Below are positions 46,275 to 58,132 of a stretch of 64,000 nt of DNA, in pieces. Location of the stretch: positions 11,300,676 through 11,364,675 of the forward strand of contig JBCFYV010000012.1 of assembly GCA_039000515.1 (NCBI GenBank), given 5' to 3'. The notes below the pieces were generated by a model. The model searched no databases. It saw nothing but the letters and a program-made list of their open reading frames with translations, and had not been told where the DNA came from. The position numbers were made by a program, and so were the translations under genes. How positions within the stretch are numbered: position 1 is the stretch's first letter; each line of letters opens with the position of its first letter. The DNA is from Timema cristinae (Eukaryota > Arthropoda > Insecta > Phasmatodea > Timematidae).

Positions 46275-47476
46275 GAAATGGTACGGAACTCCGCACGGAC
46301 TTTCTCGTTCTATTGTTTAAAAAATTGGAGATATTTACTCAAAATTCGTAATATAATATATACTGGCAAACCCGAGAACAAATTGCGCTATACAAAGGCC
46401 TACGTAAAACACTTTTTGACTCATGGTTTTAAATCTTATAATTTTATTTTTAAAGAATTAACGTCATCATTTGTATATTTCAACCAATCAAAATATAGAT
46501 ATTGGGTCCCCAAGGGGCTTGGTTATCGCATTGCTATTAAATTTCTCTCTTATACATTTTGACCAATAAAATATATAGGCCTAATTATTGACTATTGAGT
46601 CTAAAACGAGAGAGATAGAATCGTTCTAGCCGATTTTGATAAAATCGATTTTTTTCTCTTTTCACCCTTAAGGAAATTAACCTTAATATTAGAGTTGGAT
46701 ATCCAATTCCAAACATTCCTCAAGGTAGCCCTATGAAAATCCTAGATAGCAACTTTCAGCCCAATCGGTAAAATAGTTAGGCTCTAGCCCGAGGTACAAA
46801 CAGACAGACAGAAGTCATTGCGAAAACCACTGTTTAGGGTTTTTAGGGCGAAAAAGTAAACATTTATCTGAAATATATGTTTATAAAATACACCGTTTCT
46901 AAGATATTGGTAAATATATTAATACAATTTTGTGAGATTTAGTAGTAAAGAGAAGTTTTAGCGAAATAAATTCTCCAATGCCATTGAGTAATTAAATATA
47001 AGTAAGTCTCTAAAAGTTTATGCTATTTTTTCTTAAACCTCTTAGGAGAAATGTTTGTACAACAATTATATATATCTATTTTAGATTCAATGGTCAATAT
47101 TAACATTTTTTATTGGTCAAAATTTATAAATGAAGAATTTAACAGCAATGCGATGGCATGAAGATTTGCAACACATAATAAAATGTCGAAAATTTTAACC
47201 GGGAGTTGAAATTTGAATACCAAGTGTTGACCCTTGTGGACCCAATATTGATCTTTTTTTTATCGGTCCAAACATTCAAATGAAGACATTAATTCTTTAA
47301 AAATAAATTATAAAATTTAAAACCGGGACTAAAAAAAAAGTATTAGATAAGTATAGTGCAATTTATGTTTGGGTTTGCTAGTGTATGTTATTTCGTTTCA
47401 CATATATTACGAGTTTTGAGTAAATCTCCATTTTTAAACAATAGAACGAGAAAGTCTGTGCGGATTTCCGTACCAT
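46275..47476. mobile_element. 1.2-kb non-autonomous element with long terminal inverted repeats
   Basis: AAATGGTACGGAACTCCGCA then CGGACTTTCTCGTTCTATTG at the left matches, inverted, the right end ...CAATAGAACGAGAAAGTCTG then TGCGGATTTCCGTACCATTT. Similarity continues with gaps for about 330-390 bp into each side (TCAATAGTCAATAATTAGG and TTGGGTCCCCAAGGG blocks against 47090-47280). Between the arms are an inverted piece of Repeat A (about 46600-46865) and the segment shared with 27.3 kb. No ORF. Confidence 0.75.
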
Positions 47477-47499
47477 TTATTTTATTTTTAATAGTAGGG

Positions 47500-48395
47500 T
47501 CTAAGCCTACTGCAATTTTACAATGATAAGTTATTTAGTATCTCAAATAGTTGTGAAGATATGGAAATTTCCGCTTCTGTAAAGTACCCTAAAAGTCATT
47601 TTTATAGGAAAATGAAAATGGGCACTTTATTTATAATCTTAATCAACGCTTAGATAAGAATTTTAATCAAAATCATAAGAGCCAATTTTGAGAAAATGGA
47701 TTTTTTTTTCTCTTTTCGCCTTTTACTAACCCACTCTTAATTTTGGAGTTAAAAAGACACAGAGACGGACGGCATTCCAAAAACCACTTTTTAGGGTTCG
47801 GGGGTCATGATACGTCGATATCCATCAACATTTCAGGTTATATTTTTTTACGGTCGCAATACTTTACCTTTAGTGTTCGTAACGTTAAAAAATATATATT
47901 TGTATATAGCTTGAGAGTTATTGGTTTTACAAAAATATATTTCGAATAAAATATTTGTACTATAAATAGATCTGAAAATTTACGCATCAGACTGGATTAA
48001 AGTCATTTTGCCGAAATATCAAAAGTAACCATTTTGTTTGGAATATTTGTAAATGTTTAGAAATTAAATGTAATCAAAATCTTTAGGGCCAGTTTTGAGA
48101 AAGTCAATTTTTGCTCTTTTTGCCCTTCCGTAAGCTACCCTTAATTTTAGGGTTACATATGCAATTAAAAAAAACCTCATGGCCACCCTATGAAAACCCT
48201 AGATACCAAGTTTTAGCCCAATCGGTAAAATAGTTTAGGCTCTAGTTGGAGGTACAGACAGACGGAGATTCAAAAACCACTTTTTCGGATTCTGGGGTCA
48301 TGAAACGTCAAGATTCACCAAAATCTCAAGTTAGATTTTTTGACGATCACAATAGGGCCTACTTTCTCTACCTGTAAGATAGTGAGAAAGTAAAA
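47500..48395 (-). repeat. Repeat A, two tandem copies, minus strand
   Basis: Mirror image of 26278-27300: TATCTCAAATAGTTGTGAAG, CCACTTTTTAGGGTTC, then a second set ending CTCTACCTGTAAGATAGTGA then GAAAGT at 48390. It is the same pair of units in the opposite orientation 21 kb away. Confidence 0.7.
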
Positions 48396-48459
48396 ATCTG
48401 TTCGGAAATTGATCCCTGACCACACGTATAAGAACATTTTTGTGGAACAAGGTTTTTTA

Positions 48460-48660
48460 CTAGTTTGGGCGACCTGCATATTTACACTTTTAGAGTAAGG
48501 ATGCTAAAGGTAGAATTGAGAGGAAATGTACCAGCATTTGCGAGGAAGAATGGCAAATCATTTAGTAAAAAATTAAGTAAACCTGACTATAATTCGAACC
48601 CGTATCCATCTATAATCAGAAATGCAGTGCAAAACGAGAGTCGCACATAAGACCAGCCCT
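48460..48660 (-). repeat. SINE-A copy, minus strand (decayed)
   Basis: GGTAGAATTGAGAGGAAATG, AATGGCAAATCATTTAGTAA, ACTATAATTCGAACCCGTAT (inverted B box) and GAGAGTCGCACATAAGACC. The tail has lost its CGTTCGGG block. Confidence 0.45.
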
Positions 48661-49221
48661 GGGAAAACTACGTCCCACAGGCCACATGTGGCCAATCACT
48701 TTTTTGTGTGCGGCCCACAAACTATGACGATATATCTACAAAATAAAAGTTGGCTAGAAATACCACAATTTAAAATATACTCTTATTGAAGGATAGACTA
48801 TCCTGCTTGTGACTGGAAGAACAGTTTAGAAAATTCAAACATATTTATTTGCGGCAAACATTGATATTTTTACTATTTATGTTATTTTACAGAAATTAAT
48901 AATAGGCCTGTCTATCAAAAGTGACATCTGCAGATAACATGACTTGATGTATGAATATAGTAGAATTGTTTTAGTAACCTTAGTAACTACATGGTTATGT
49001 TCTTCCTACCAAAATTAGGGTTATACACACATTTTATAGTCAACAGACTGATTAATTTTTAGGCTTGAAAGCAGTTTTAAGAATCTCAACTGCTAAATTT
49101 AGGCCTACACTTGACATTCAAAAAAATGATGAAAGATATATAAGAATTGTATTAATCTCACTAAGATCTGTTTTATTTGAAAATCATTAACTTATCTTTA
49201 TAATTTAATTTACTTTAATTA
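48654..49221. other. hAT-like terminal sequence and AT-rich DNA
   Basis: CAGCCCTGGGAAAACTACGT then CCCACAGGCCACATGTGGCC at 48654 resembles the ends of many hAT elements (CAG start, then a GGCCACATG-type GC-rich segment). The other end was not found. The remainder shows nothing. Confidence 0.4.
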
Positions 49222-49475
49222 CAGCACCGCGTCTTACTAACTATTCGGGTTATAGACCTACGCTGAAGTACATAATTACGCTAATGGGATAGGAATTGGG
49301 ACGGTTTAATTTAGAGGAAGTAAACCCACATTTGTGTGAAGGAAGAGTGGACAATCATTAAGGAAAAACCAGCCCCAGTTCACCCGACCGAGATTCGAAC
49401 CTAGATCTTCCGTCCTCGGCAGTCTAGCTCAACAAGAAACTAGCGCGTTAGCTAACTACGCTACCAAGGCGGGGA
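49222..49475 (-). repeat. SINE-A copy, minus strand (well preserved)
   Basis: Best minus-strand copy: tail CAGCACCGCGTCTTACTAAC then TATTCGGGTTATAGACC, body TTTAATTTAGAGGAAGTAAA and AATCATTAAGGAAAAACC, inverted B box CGAGATTCGAACCTAGATC, and an inverted A-box part GTTAGCTAACTACGCTACCA then AGGCGGGG. Confidence 0.8.
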
Positions 49476-49549
49476 TCTATTTTTAAAGCCAATATGTCTT
49501 CCTTTTTTATGTTGTGTTTATATATCTATATATATTATTTTAACTTGCT

Positions 49550-49790
49550 TCAGTAGCCAAATGGCCTAAGGCTCTAAGCCATCACTCTCGTGTTAGACTA
49601 GCCTGCTGAAGATGGGGAGATCAGGGTTGGAATCCCGGTTGAGTCTTCTACGGGTGGATTATCCTCAGTGTTTTCTTACTCTCCTTCTATGCAAATTTGG
49701 GGGTCCCCTATAAAATGCCTTATTAGAGTAGTTATCATATAGGCCTATGCGTATAACCTGAACAGTAGTAAGACGCGGTGATATAAGAAA
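49550..49790 (+). repeat. SINE-A copy, plus strand (well preserved)
   Basis: Head GCTTCAGTAGCCAAATGGCC, TCTCGTGTTAGACTAGCCTG, B box AGGGTTGGAATCCCGG, body CTTACTCTCCTTCTATGCAA, tail AACCTGAACAGTAGTAAGAC then GCGGTG. It lies 75 bp from the inverted copy, heads facing each other. Confidence 0.8.
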
Positions 49791-50409
49791 TGTATGTATT
49801 TTTTAATAATATATACATACATTTAAATCATAAATTGCTTCTTCCAAAGAAATTGTATTTTATTTTGAGGCCCATTCTTATATTTACATTTTCAATCCAG
49901 CCCTTTAGCCATACAATTCTGCTAGGTCTGCGTTGGACCATGCGACCACCGATGCGGGTAAAATGAGAATCGAGCACGTTGGTGCTGCGCTAGCTATTGC
50001 TATTTGTTTACCCCTAATTATAGTTAGTGTTACTGTGTTAATATAAAAAACACACTAAAATTCTGTCGTTTTCTGTTAGTGGAAAGGGGAAGAAAGGAAA
50101 TGAGAGTTTGGAGAAAGAGCAACAGTAATAATCATAAACACTCGTGAGTTTTACGAGCCGCATAACACTTAGTTCATTGAAGAGATTTGATCTTCCCCTC
50201 TCCCCTCGGGCCACCCTCATTCAATCAAGCGTAGCGCCCAAAGTTCTAAGATAAAGATTTATGGGCGTTAAAACAGTACTTTACGATCTCACACATTGCA
50301 CTTACTGGCTGAGGCTGGAAATTAAAATATCGCAATAAAAATACTAAAATAACCGTATGTAGGTCATCTAAATAAAAACTCTTTCCCATAAATAGCTTCT
50401 GGTGTAATG

Positions 50410-50680
50410 AGTTCGACGTCTTAGCTCAATATGTAGCCCGTCCGTATAAATAGCTGAAAGTTCCGGGTTCTATTTATGGCATGCTCGAAAAACTTGTCAT
50501 TAGTTGAACTAGGCTTTTCCTTTTTCTTTCAATATAAGGACGTCCAGGGCAGCTAGGCCTTGTCTCTGTTATAGAATAAAGTTAGTTTTTAACTCATGTG
50601 CTTAAATAATCAGTCAGTTAGAAAATGGACGTTGAATATGTATAAAAAATTGATTGAATAGTGGAATATAATGATTTAAA
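50410..50680 (+). repeat. SINE-B relative
   Basis: A box CTTAGCTCAATATGTAGC, B-box-like CCGGGTTCTATTTATGGC, then TCTCTGTTATAGAATAAAGT and TCAGTCAGTTAGAAAATGGA, matching the SINE-B body at 35.1 kb with drift. The G and C needed in the B box are partly lost. Confidence 0.5.
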
Positions 50681-50767
50681 AATTTAAACAAAAATGTACG
50701 GTGCAGCTCGAAATATCTGGGGTAGTAATAGTTATGAATTTTTGAAACTTAGTTTGCCTAAAGGTGA

Positions 50768-51015
50768 CCTGCTTCAGTGGCCCCATGGTATAAGGCGTTA
50801 CTCTCACTGTAGACTATACTGCTGATGACAAGGAAATAGAGGTTGAATATCGGTCGGGTATACTGAAGTTTTTTTGCCAAAAATTGTTTTCCACTCTCCA
50901 TTCATGCAAATGTGGGTACATTTCCTATAAATACAATTTCCTTATCCCTAAAATCACTAGCGTAATCAGTACATCTGCGTATAACCCCAACGGGTAGTAA
51001 GATGCAGTCCTAAAA
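50768..51015 (+). repeat. SINE-A copy, plus strand
   Basis: Head CTGCTTCAGTGGCCCCATGG, GTAGACTATACTGCTGATGA, B-box-like AGAGGTTGAATATCGG, body TTTTCCACTCTCCATTCATG and CAAATGTGGGTACATTTCC, tail TAACCCCAACGGGTAGTAAG then ATGCAG. Confidence 0.75.
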
Positions 51016-51169
51016 AAACTAAAGGTAGAGATAGTGCCCGAAACTAGTAAATATCTAATGCAAAAATGTCATGTTTTAAATAAAGCTATAATAGAAAAAC
51101 TCAAACTAATTAACTTATTAATGTTTAAGTCTCTTCAAAAACCACATATGTGGTCTTCGACTTAACATC

Positions 51170-51430
51170 TTTTAGATCCTTTGAATTCTAAGCTCAATTA
51201 ATAGCATAATTGCCTGTTAGGGGAATGGTCTCGTTTTTATTTCCAAAATGAGTATGTGGGGGGGGGGGATCATGGGTAAAATAGAAATTGCTCCTTTCAA
51301 AGTGATACATTGACGGTTATAAGAGTTGATGCTGTACCTGTTGTTGAGTAGAGTTAGTTTGTAAGTCATTCGCTGATATAAGATGTCGATTCAGATAGTG
51401 AACGTATACGTTTTAGAAAATAAATAGAAA
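51170..51430 (+). repeat. SINE-B relative (decayed)
   Basis: Shares AATTCTAAGCTCAATTAATAG, ATAGAAATTGCTCCTTTCAA, AAGTGATACATTGACGG, TTGATGCTGTACCTGTT and CAGATAGTGAACGTATAC with the SINE-B body (CTCCCTCTTTCACAGTGATA and similar). It contains a G12 run at about 51258. Confidence 0.5.
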
Positions 51431-51739
51431 TCAATGAAAAACCATTTAAACACTTAACAATGATAAAGCATGTCCCGCCGTGAAATCTTTAGTTTTAATT
51501 TTCATCTAGAAAGAAAGTACTACAATCAATAAAAAAAATTCTACCTCGTGATTATGATGAATCTTTAAGTTGTGTGTGCCTAGTATCTCGGGGCGTCATG
51601 GTAGGCTGGATAAGCTCAGCTATCCCAAAATGTTTTTTAAAAGGAGATAAAACATCCCTCTACATAACACAGATGTAAAATTGAAATTTGAATGGTAATT
51701 TTTAAAGCGTAATGACATTTTGCCAAGCGCGCGAAGAGA

Positions 51740-52172
51740 ATGTGTCAGTTCCTTTTGGCAAGTTAGCTGATACCCTCAGCCTAACGCACCCGGAGAATCA
51801 GGCCTGTGGGAAGCCATGGAGGTTATGCGCGCGCCGGCTATCGCCCAATGGGAGTCTTACATTCTGAGCAGTCGGAGTGTTTTTCAAAGGTTTATTTCAG
51901 TGTAGATTAGTTTAGTTTTGTGATTGTGACTTACATTCTATTATTTTATTGAGGTGTTTTAAATTTAATATTATGATATATATCAGTAATTTTTAATTCT
52001 TTAGTAATAACTTATACCGTAGAAAAAAAATGGGAGACGCTGTGGACATCAACAATGACTCTGTCGATTTAGTTGACTTTTTGTTAAATAATTTTTTGTG
52101 GCTTTGGTATTTGAACGAAAAGTGAATTTAAAAGGAAAAGGAGCAAGACCAAAATTAGATATGTCACAGAAG
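51740..52172 (+). pseudogene. GC-rich promoter-like patch and possible hAT first exon
   Basis: A GC-rich patch (51760-51870, with GCGCGCGCCGGC) precedes an AT-rich stretch and an ATG at 52030 (MGDAVDINNDSVDLVDFLL). After a one-base frameshift another frame reads ERKVNLKGKGARPKLDMSQK and ends at a consensus donor AAG/GTAAAA (52172/52173). The second peptide resembles the short conserved segment near the N-terminus of hAT-derived zinc-finger transposases (a GRP/ARPxL motif), from memory. No following exon was found within the window. The call is tentative. Confidence 0.3.
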
Positions 52173-52489
52173 GTAAAATAAAAAATAAATGATATTATTA
52201 TTATGAATATTAAGTACTAGGAGTAATAGTTTGCCATTACTGTATTATATAACTCCATAAAAATCCCATTTTTGACATTTTTAAGTGTGTCCCTTTATGA
52301 GTGTTCATGACACAGCTTACCCAACAATTACCATCACGCTTTGCCACTGTATGTGCTTAAAAAAAGTGTATTTTACGAGCCACAGATCTGAAACGGTTTG
52401 ACAGAGGAGGATTTTGTTCAAACTTGATATTTAGGTATTTTATGGTTGTACCAAAAACATGTTTTTTTTAATTTGAGTCCTAGCCCTTA
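52173..52489. other. AT-rich DNA, nothing recognised
   Basis: No further exon or repeat recognised after the donor-like site. Confidence 0.4.
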
Positions 52490-53690
52490 AATTAAGGGGA
52501 CTAAAAATAAGTGATTTTTTTTAATTTAAAATTTTCTAAAAACGGCTTTAATGATTTTGTTTAAAATGGATATCTCTAGGTAGTTTTGGCCTCCCAAATA
52601 ACACCCTATAGTTGGTTTTAGGGTAAAAATTAGTGGTTAATAAATAATAATTATTATTATTAACACCGCGTCTTACTACCCGTTCGGGTTTTACGCACTT
52701 AAGCTAATGTGTAATGGTAGGGTGATTGTGAGATGAAATGGAGGACCTACAGTTTAACGTGGGATCTGAACCACGGTGGAGGCCCGGCATTCCCCACATT
52801 CACAAGATGTCTTGTCAGAGGTGAAGGAAGGGTTTGGTAATCAGATAAACTTGTGCCGGGAGCGAGGATTGAACCCCGGACCACAGCACAGAAGTCCGAC
52901 ACCTTACCCCTAGACCACCAGGTCACCCTAAGTAAATAATTGATTTTTGAAAATTTAAATTATTTCAAAAGTGATTATAAAGATTTTGTTTAAAATTAAT
53001 ATCCAAAGGATTATTTGACATTACAAATAAAGCTGTAACAACAAATAAAACTGTATTTCGGGGGAAATTCGTTTAAGGTTAGTTTACTGTTGACTTTTTT
53101 CGAAAAAAAAAAAAGTTGTAATGATTCGGTTCAAACAGGGTAAAACTAATCTGGATTTTTTTAAATAGAACTATACATGTATATATATATTTATTTTTTT
53201 CTAAACAATTCATTTTATAAGTTGATATTTTACAAATCACTGATTTTTGATAAATTAAAAATGTTGTGAAAATAACTAAAATGATTTAGTTCAAAATTAA
53301 TATTTGGGTTCATATTTTACATGATAAATGATAATACATATTTATTTTTCTAAAGTAAATTAATCTAAAGGTAGTTTATACAAAAAATTTGAGAAAATTA
53401 GAGATCTTTCGAAAATGGCCTTGAAGATTTAGCTTAAAATGATGCATCATCGTTTTTATGATAAATAATGTGATTTTATTTGTTACAAATTAAAATTAAT
53501 TTGACAATAATTTACAAAGAATTGATTTTCTTAATTTGAAATTTGCTTAAGATATTTGAACACATTTTGCTTAAAATTCATATAAAAATAGTGTCTATTG
53601 TGTTTAACAAGAGGATGTGTTTGTATTTATGTGGGAAACATTGTTAAGGGTAGTTTACTGAAATTCAATTTTTGAAAGAAATGTTTCAAG
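52490..53690. repeat. degenerate tandem repeat, unit about 150 bp, split by a SINE
   Basis: Same block order as 31500-32420: AAGGGGACTAAAAATAAGTG, TTTTAATTTAAAATTTTCTA, GGCTTTAATGATTTTGTTTA then AAATGGATATC, then TTTATTTGTT and GGTAGTTTACTG, repeated about seven times with drift. A SINE is inserted at 52664-52926. Confidence 0.6.
52664..52926 (-). repeat. SINE-D, minus strand, with a SINE-A tail
   Basis: The first 50 bp (ACACCGCGTCTTACTACCCG then TTCGGGTTTTACGC) equal the SINE-A tail, but the inverted tRNA head is different: GAGGATTGAACCCCGGACCA (inverted B box) and CCTTACCCCTAGACCACCAG (inverted A box). Two SINE families thus share a 3' end. The CCCTAGACCACCAGG head is well preserved, which suggests a young copy. 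Confidence 0.8.
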
Positions 53691-54594
53691 TTATATGAGA
53701 AGGTTTTTTCGACTGTGTCGTACATTTATTTTTCCTTTGGAAATATTTTTTCTATGTTTCTTCGTGAAAAAGGTTTCTTTAAAATCCATGACACTGACAT
53801 CGTTTGTCCCCTTGACAGTTAACATCACACCCCCACGAGGAAAAACACGCACCTCCAGGGTTTTCATTATCTAGAGAAATAACATTCCTTCCTCGAAATA
53901 AAGTGTAACTTCGAGCCACTGCTTCTAAAACTTGAAACACGATTCAAATAACGAGGTGTTCCGTTAGATAGCAAATTCGAATGAATCAACATCACCCGTT
54001 TGTTTGCTTGTCATGGTGTGGTGAACAAATGAATACCCGCGGCACAGAGAAATATGGCATGAGCAGATCAAAGAGATCAGTCGTGTTGGGCGAGCGGTTG
54101 AAGCAGGTCCCACATTAATCGCGAATGTTTAGGCCGAATATTCGCCAGAATAAAACACATAAGAATATTCCCCTTGTGTGGCCCTCACACACTTCCTTAG
54201 AATGTCTACCCCGAATAGTAGCGAACATTCGCTTCCTTTGATTCGTTCCCAAAAACCGTTCCCAAAGCAAAGCCCCCCGGAACCAAAATATTTGAATGAA
54301 CATTCGTCATTTGTGTACCTCCCACAGTTCTTGGACCGTCAGCCGAAACTCTAAAATTCTTCCACATTCTCGAATAGTGTGGGACGGGCTGTAGCCAATA
54401 CTAGATTCAGAGCATAAACTATCTTAGGTGTGCACAACCAATCGCATTGTCCCAAACAAATTAAATTATATGCATACCAGACACACGAACATATTCTTGT
54501 AGGCTTATTTATCTGTGATTTGTTACACAACATTCAGTGCCGGGCCGTTATTTCATCAATGTGAAAGGAGAAACTCACATTTTACCATTGTTAA
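53691..54594. other. non-coding DNA, nothing recognised
   Basis: Slightly GC-richer with several copies of GAATGTTC/GAATATTC-like words (for example near 54120-54310), but no gene. Confidence 0.35.
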
Positions 54595-54675
54595 ATTTTT
54601 CAGCCATGCCAGGAATTGAAACCAAGACCCTTATTTTAGCAGACAAACACGCAATCGACTGAACTACGTTAGACG
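54595..54675 (-). repeat. inverted tRNA-like head
   Basis: GCCAGGAATTGAAACCAAGA then CCCTTATTTTAGCAGACAA resembles an inverted SINE-B head (B-box complement GGAATTGAAACC). The body does not continue clearly. Confidence 0.4.
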
Positions 54676-57600
54676 TAAAGTTAAACAAGTTTCTGGCTAA
54701 AATAATTTTTTCCTTACGAATAACCTCGCTTAAGTAGGTAATACAGCTCAAACTAGACGTCGCATTGAGGTGCAGTGTTTTGTTTTATCCTTTAGAAAAC
54801 GATAAATTAGTGCCAGTATCGCCATTGTCAAGTAAATAATGCGGAAAATGATACTTCAATGCAATTTCTAGTTTGATCGTAATCGTGTAGCCTAGTTAAT
54901 ACCAAAATTAATCAGCGGGGAGATTATTTTAACTCTCGTGGAAGCAGGTTTAAATGTCTATCTAAGGCCTAACAAACTCGTCAAATTATTATTTCAATTT
55001 AATTTGGAGTAAAAAGGTCTTAAGGTCAGTGGTCTTTCATGAGCAAAATAAATGTTGTATGAACGATTTGTAATAAAGCGTAACTTATAAAAATGTAAAA
55101 TGATTTATTATGTTTTAAAAAAGAAATTTAATATTATTTAATCAATCGAAATGTTCTGTTCAGTTTATTATAATTGCAATTACTACTCAGCTTATCAAAA
55201 TAAATTAAATTTTGTTAAACATGCAGCGGTCGTCGCGTGGAAAGCGTTATGCCCAGAATGCAGTTGGTCATCGTTAGTGAGGATATGATTATAATCCAAT
55301 CCGGGTGAGCTACGGGTGATTTTATAGAGACGACTGAGTTGTATACACTGGATTATATCTACAAATAGCATACTCAACTCACTAACGTCTACTTAAGTTC
55401 AGAAAAACCACCAAACTTGGGATGATTTCCTGGCACAAATCAGGATAAGTACGACAACATACTTTTATGATACTTAAACATACTTAATATACTTGAAATT
55501 TGAGCCAATCAGTTGTGGTTGTATAGTAAATGAAACTTAAGACAGCGTATGGTAAAATTAGTCCAACCATCGATTATGAAACAATTTTCGGACTGTTTTT
55601 ATTCTCTCGAGTGGACAAGAAATAAATAAAGTGATATTGAGTAAAATTGTCTCAGGATTTTAAATATATATATTCATACATCTAGTATTATAGATGGTTA
55701 CAATAAAATTACTGACTTGGGTTGCGTCTTATATTCAAAATAACTCTGCACCTTTGATAAATCTGTTTGCAAAGGGTTAGTCACTATTTTAAGTGCTCCT
55801 CTCGGTTATGTTTTTAAAGATGGCGGATTCAAGAGATGACTAGCTTATGTATGAAATGTACAAATAAGTACAACTCAACAAGCACTTCTATCCACAGAAG
55901 CTCGTAATCGATATATGTGTTCTATTCAAGTGAAAATTAAAATATTCAGAGCAATAATAGCATATGTTTAAAGTAAATTACCAAACCAGCTCAGATTTCT
56001 AGTTATTTTCTAAGTTTATTTTATGTTAATTTTAAATGTTTAATGTAACCCCGCTTATTTAATTCTGATGTGAGGCGGATTCGCCCAAGAACACATTGTA
56101 TCAAAATTAATTTATTGTTTACACCCAAAAGTGATAATCAATAGGATTTAGATTATTGATTAACATAATGAATAGGCTTTATTTATGTGGCATTAGTTGT
56201 CAACCTCTAATATACATAACAAAAAATACATCTAAATAGGCCTAAGTGGCTTCTAAGCAGAGTAAGTATTTATTAAAAAAAATCAAATCTCCCGTTTCGA
56301 AATCCAAATACACGCTATGTTCAAGTATTTGTTTCGGTTTAAAACTTTCCACCGTCATTCTCATTTGATATGGGGAGAATGAAAAGCGATATTTTCTGTT
56401 CCGGGAACAGCCGTGGAGTGAAATTGAAACAAGCGCAAGAAAGTATAAAAAGAACTGTTAGGAGCATTGTACGCTAACACAACTAGTACTTACTACTTTA
56501 CTAGAAGGTCAAAATAAGGCACTAAACCTGGGTAAGCACAGTACCCATCTTGGGTTTATGTGTTTTACTATTTCAACATGGCGTGTTACAAGAGACGGAT
56601 GTCATTTTAATGTATTTTAGCTATACTTTTAAGCTTATTTCTTACAATAGTTTGTTGCGCAGCCCTAAGATGCCATCAAAGAACTAGAAGACTATACTAG
56701 TTTAAAATCATTATACTGTAAATGTATTTATATATCCATGTATCCACAGTAAATAGTAAGCAACACCAACCTAGGCTTAGACTTTTTCACGAAAACGGAT
56801 CTATGAAAGAAAAAAAATAGGCCCCATATTATTTAATGGGCTACAAACCTGTCTCAATGCATACTAATGAAACCAAAATTTATAGTTAGTTTTCTTAATG
56901 AGATTTTAAAAGGTTTTTAAATTAACAGGACAACCGTAGCTCTTATATGCCTACTGATTTTCCCCTTCCCATCGACGCAATAGCGGGTACACTTATCCTA
57001 AGCTTCTACCATCCTACTTACCCCTACCCCATTAGAATAAATATGTGGATAGTGCGAACGTGTAGGTACTAAGAGTTGGCGCACAAAAAAAACAAAAAAA
57101 CACTAGTTCATGTTTCATAAAACCAAGATTTTGTGATTCCCTGAATAAAATATTGTATAAATGAACAGTGAAGAAAACATACTTACAATTCACGTAGGCC
57201 TATTTTTTAAATCTGAAACTCGGCTTTCATAACATCATAAATAACATTCTTTGAGGCATTTATAATTTTTTTACTTAATCAGGTAAATATAAAAATATAT
57301 TTAAAATAGTTATAAAAAAGAAAAAAAAATTATATAAAGTAGACCTTAGCGGTAGCAAAGTTTTGTTATCTTGGAAAAATTCTAATTTTATTTGAAGAAA
57401 TTTATTTCAGACCCACAGGTTACAAAGAAGTACACAAATAGATACAATGATATAAATATAGATATATAGATAGATAGATATAATTTGAAAAACTTTAAAT
57501 CTAAATTTTCCGTTAAAATACTGAAATTAACTTTCCCAATATTGCAATATTTTATTTATAGTTCATGCATAAGAGAAAATAAAAACCATCCATAAATGGT

Positions 57601-58130
57601 TTTACAGCCCAAGTTTAAATTAATTAGACCACATAATGTCTTAAAGGTCAACAAGGTGGCCAATAAAATTCTAAAATAAAATTTCAGCAAAATTACCGAT
57701 TTATCGACAAAACAAAATATTTTCGTAAGTTTTAAAAGGTTTTTCCTTTGGTTAAGAGACTTTGAACAAATTGTTCCGAACCAAATGTTTTGAAAGTGTG
57801 TGTTAAACACGCCACCATATTTTAGCACTTAAATCAAGTATTATTAATAAGTATTTCTACTCAAAGCCTAGGTTAGTAGACTATTTGAGACCAACATAAT
57901 TCATACAGCTTACAACTTCATTTATGTCTTGAGACACTTTAAATTACTTAAAAATGGATCTTTGTTAAAAAAAATCCTAACCATCTAATGTTTGGAGAGT
58001 TTGCTAGGAGCCACAGTTTTGATTCCTGCTTCTACCCTCAAAAAATTACTAAAGGTAGAACCATGGAATTATTCTACATCCTTATTGCACATTTTTAAGG
58101 TCCCGGGTTATTTTTTAAATTTTATTTTCT
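54676..58130. other. AT-rich DNA, nothing recognised except a SINE scrap
   Basis: About 3.4 kb without recognisable genes. A short SINE-A-like body piece (CTTACCCCTACCCCATTAG) is at about 56980-57060, and a short (GATA)n at 57470. Confidence 0.4.
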
Positions 58131-58132
58131 TA

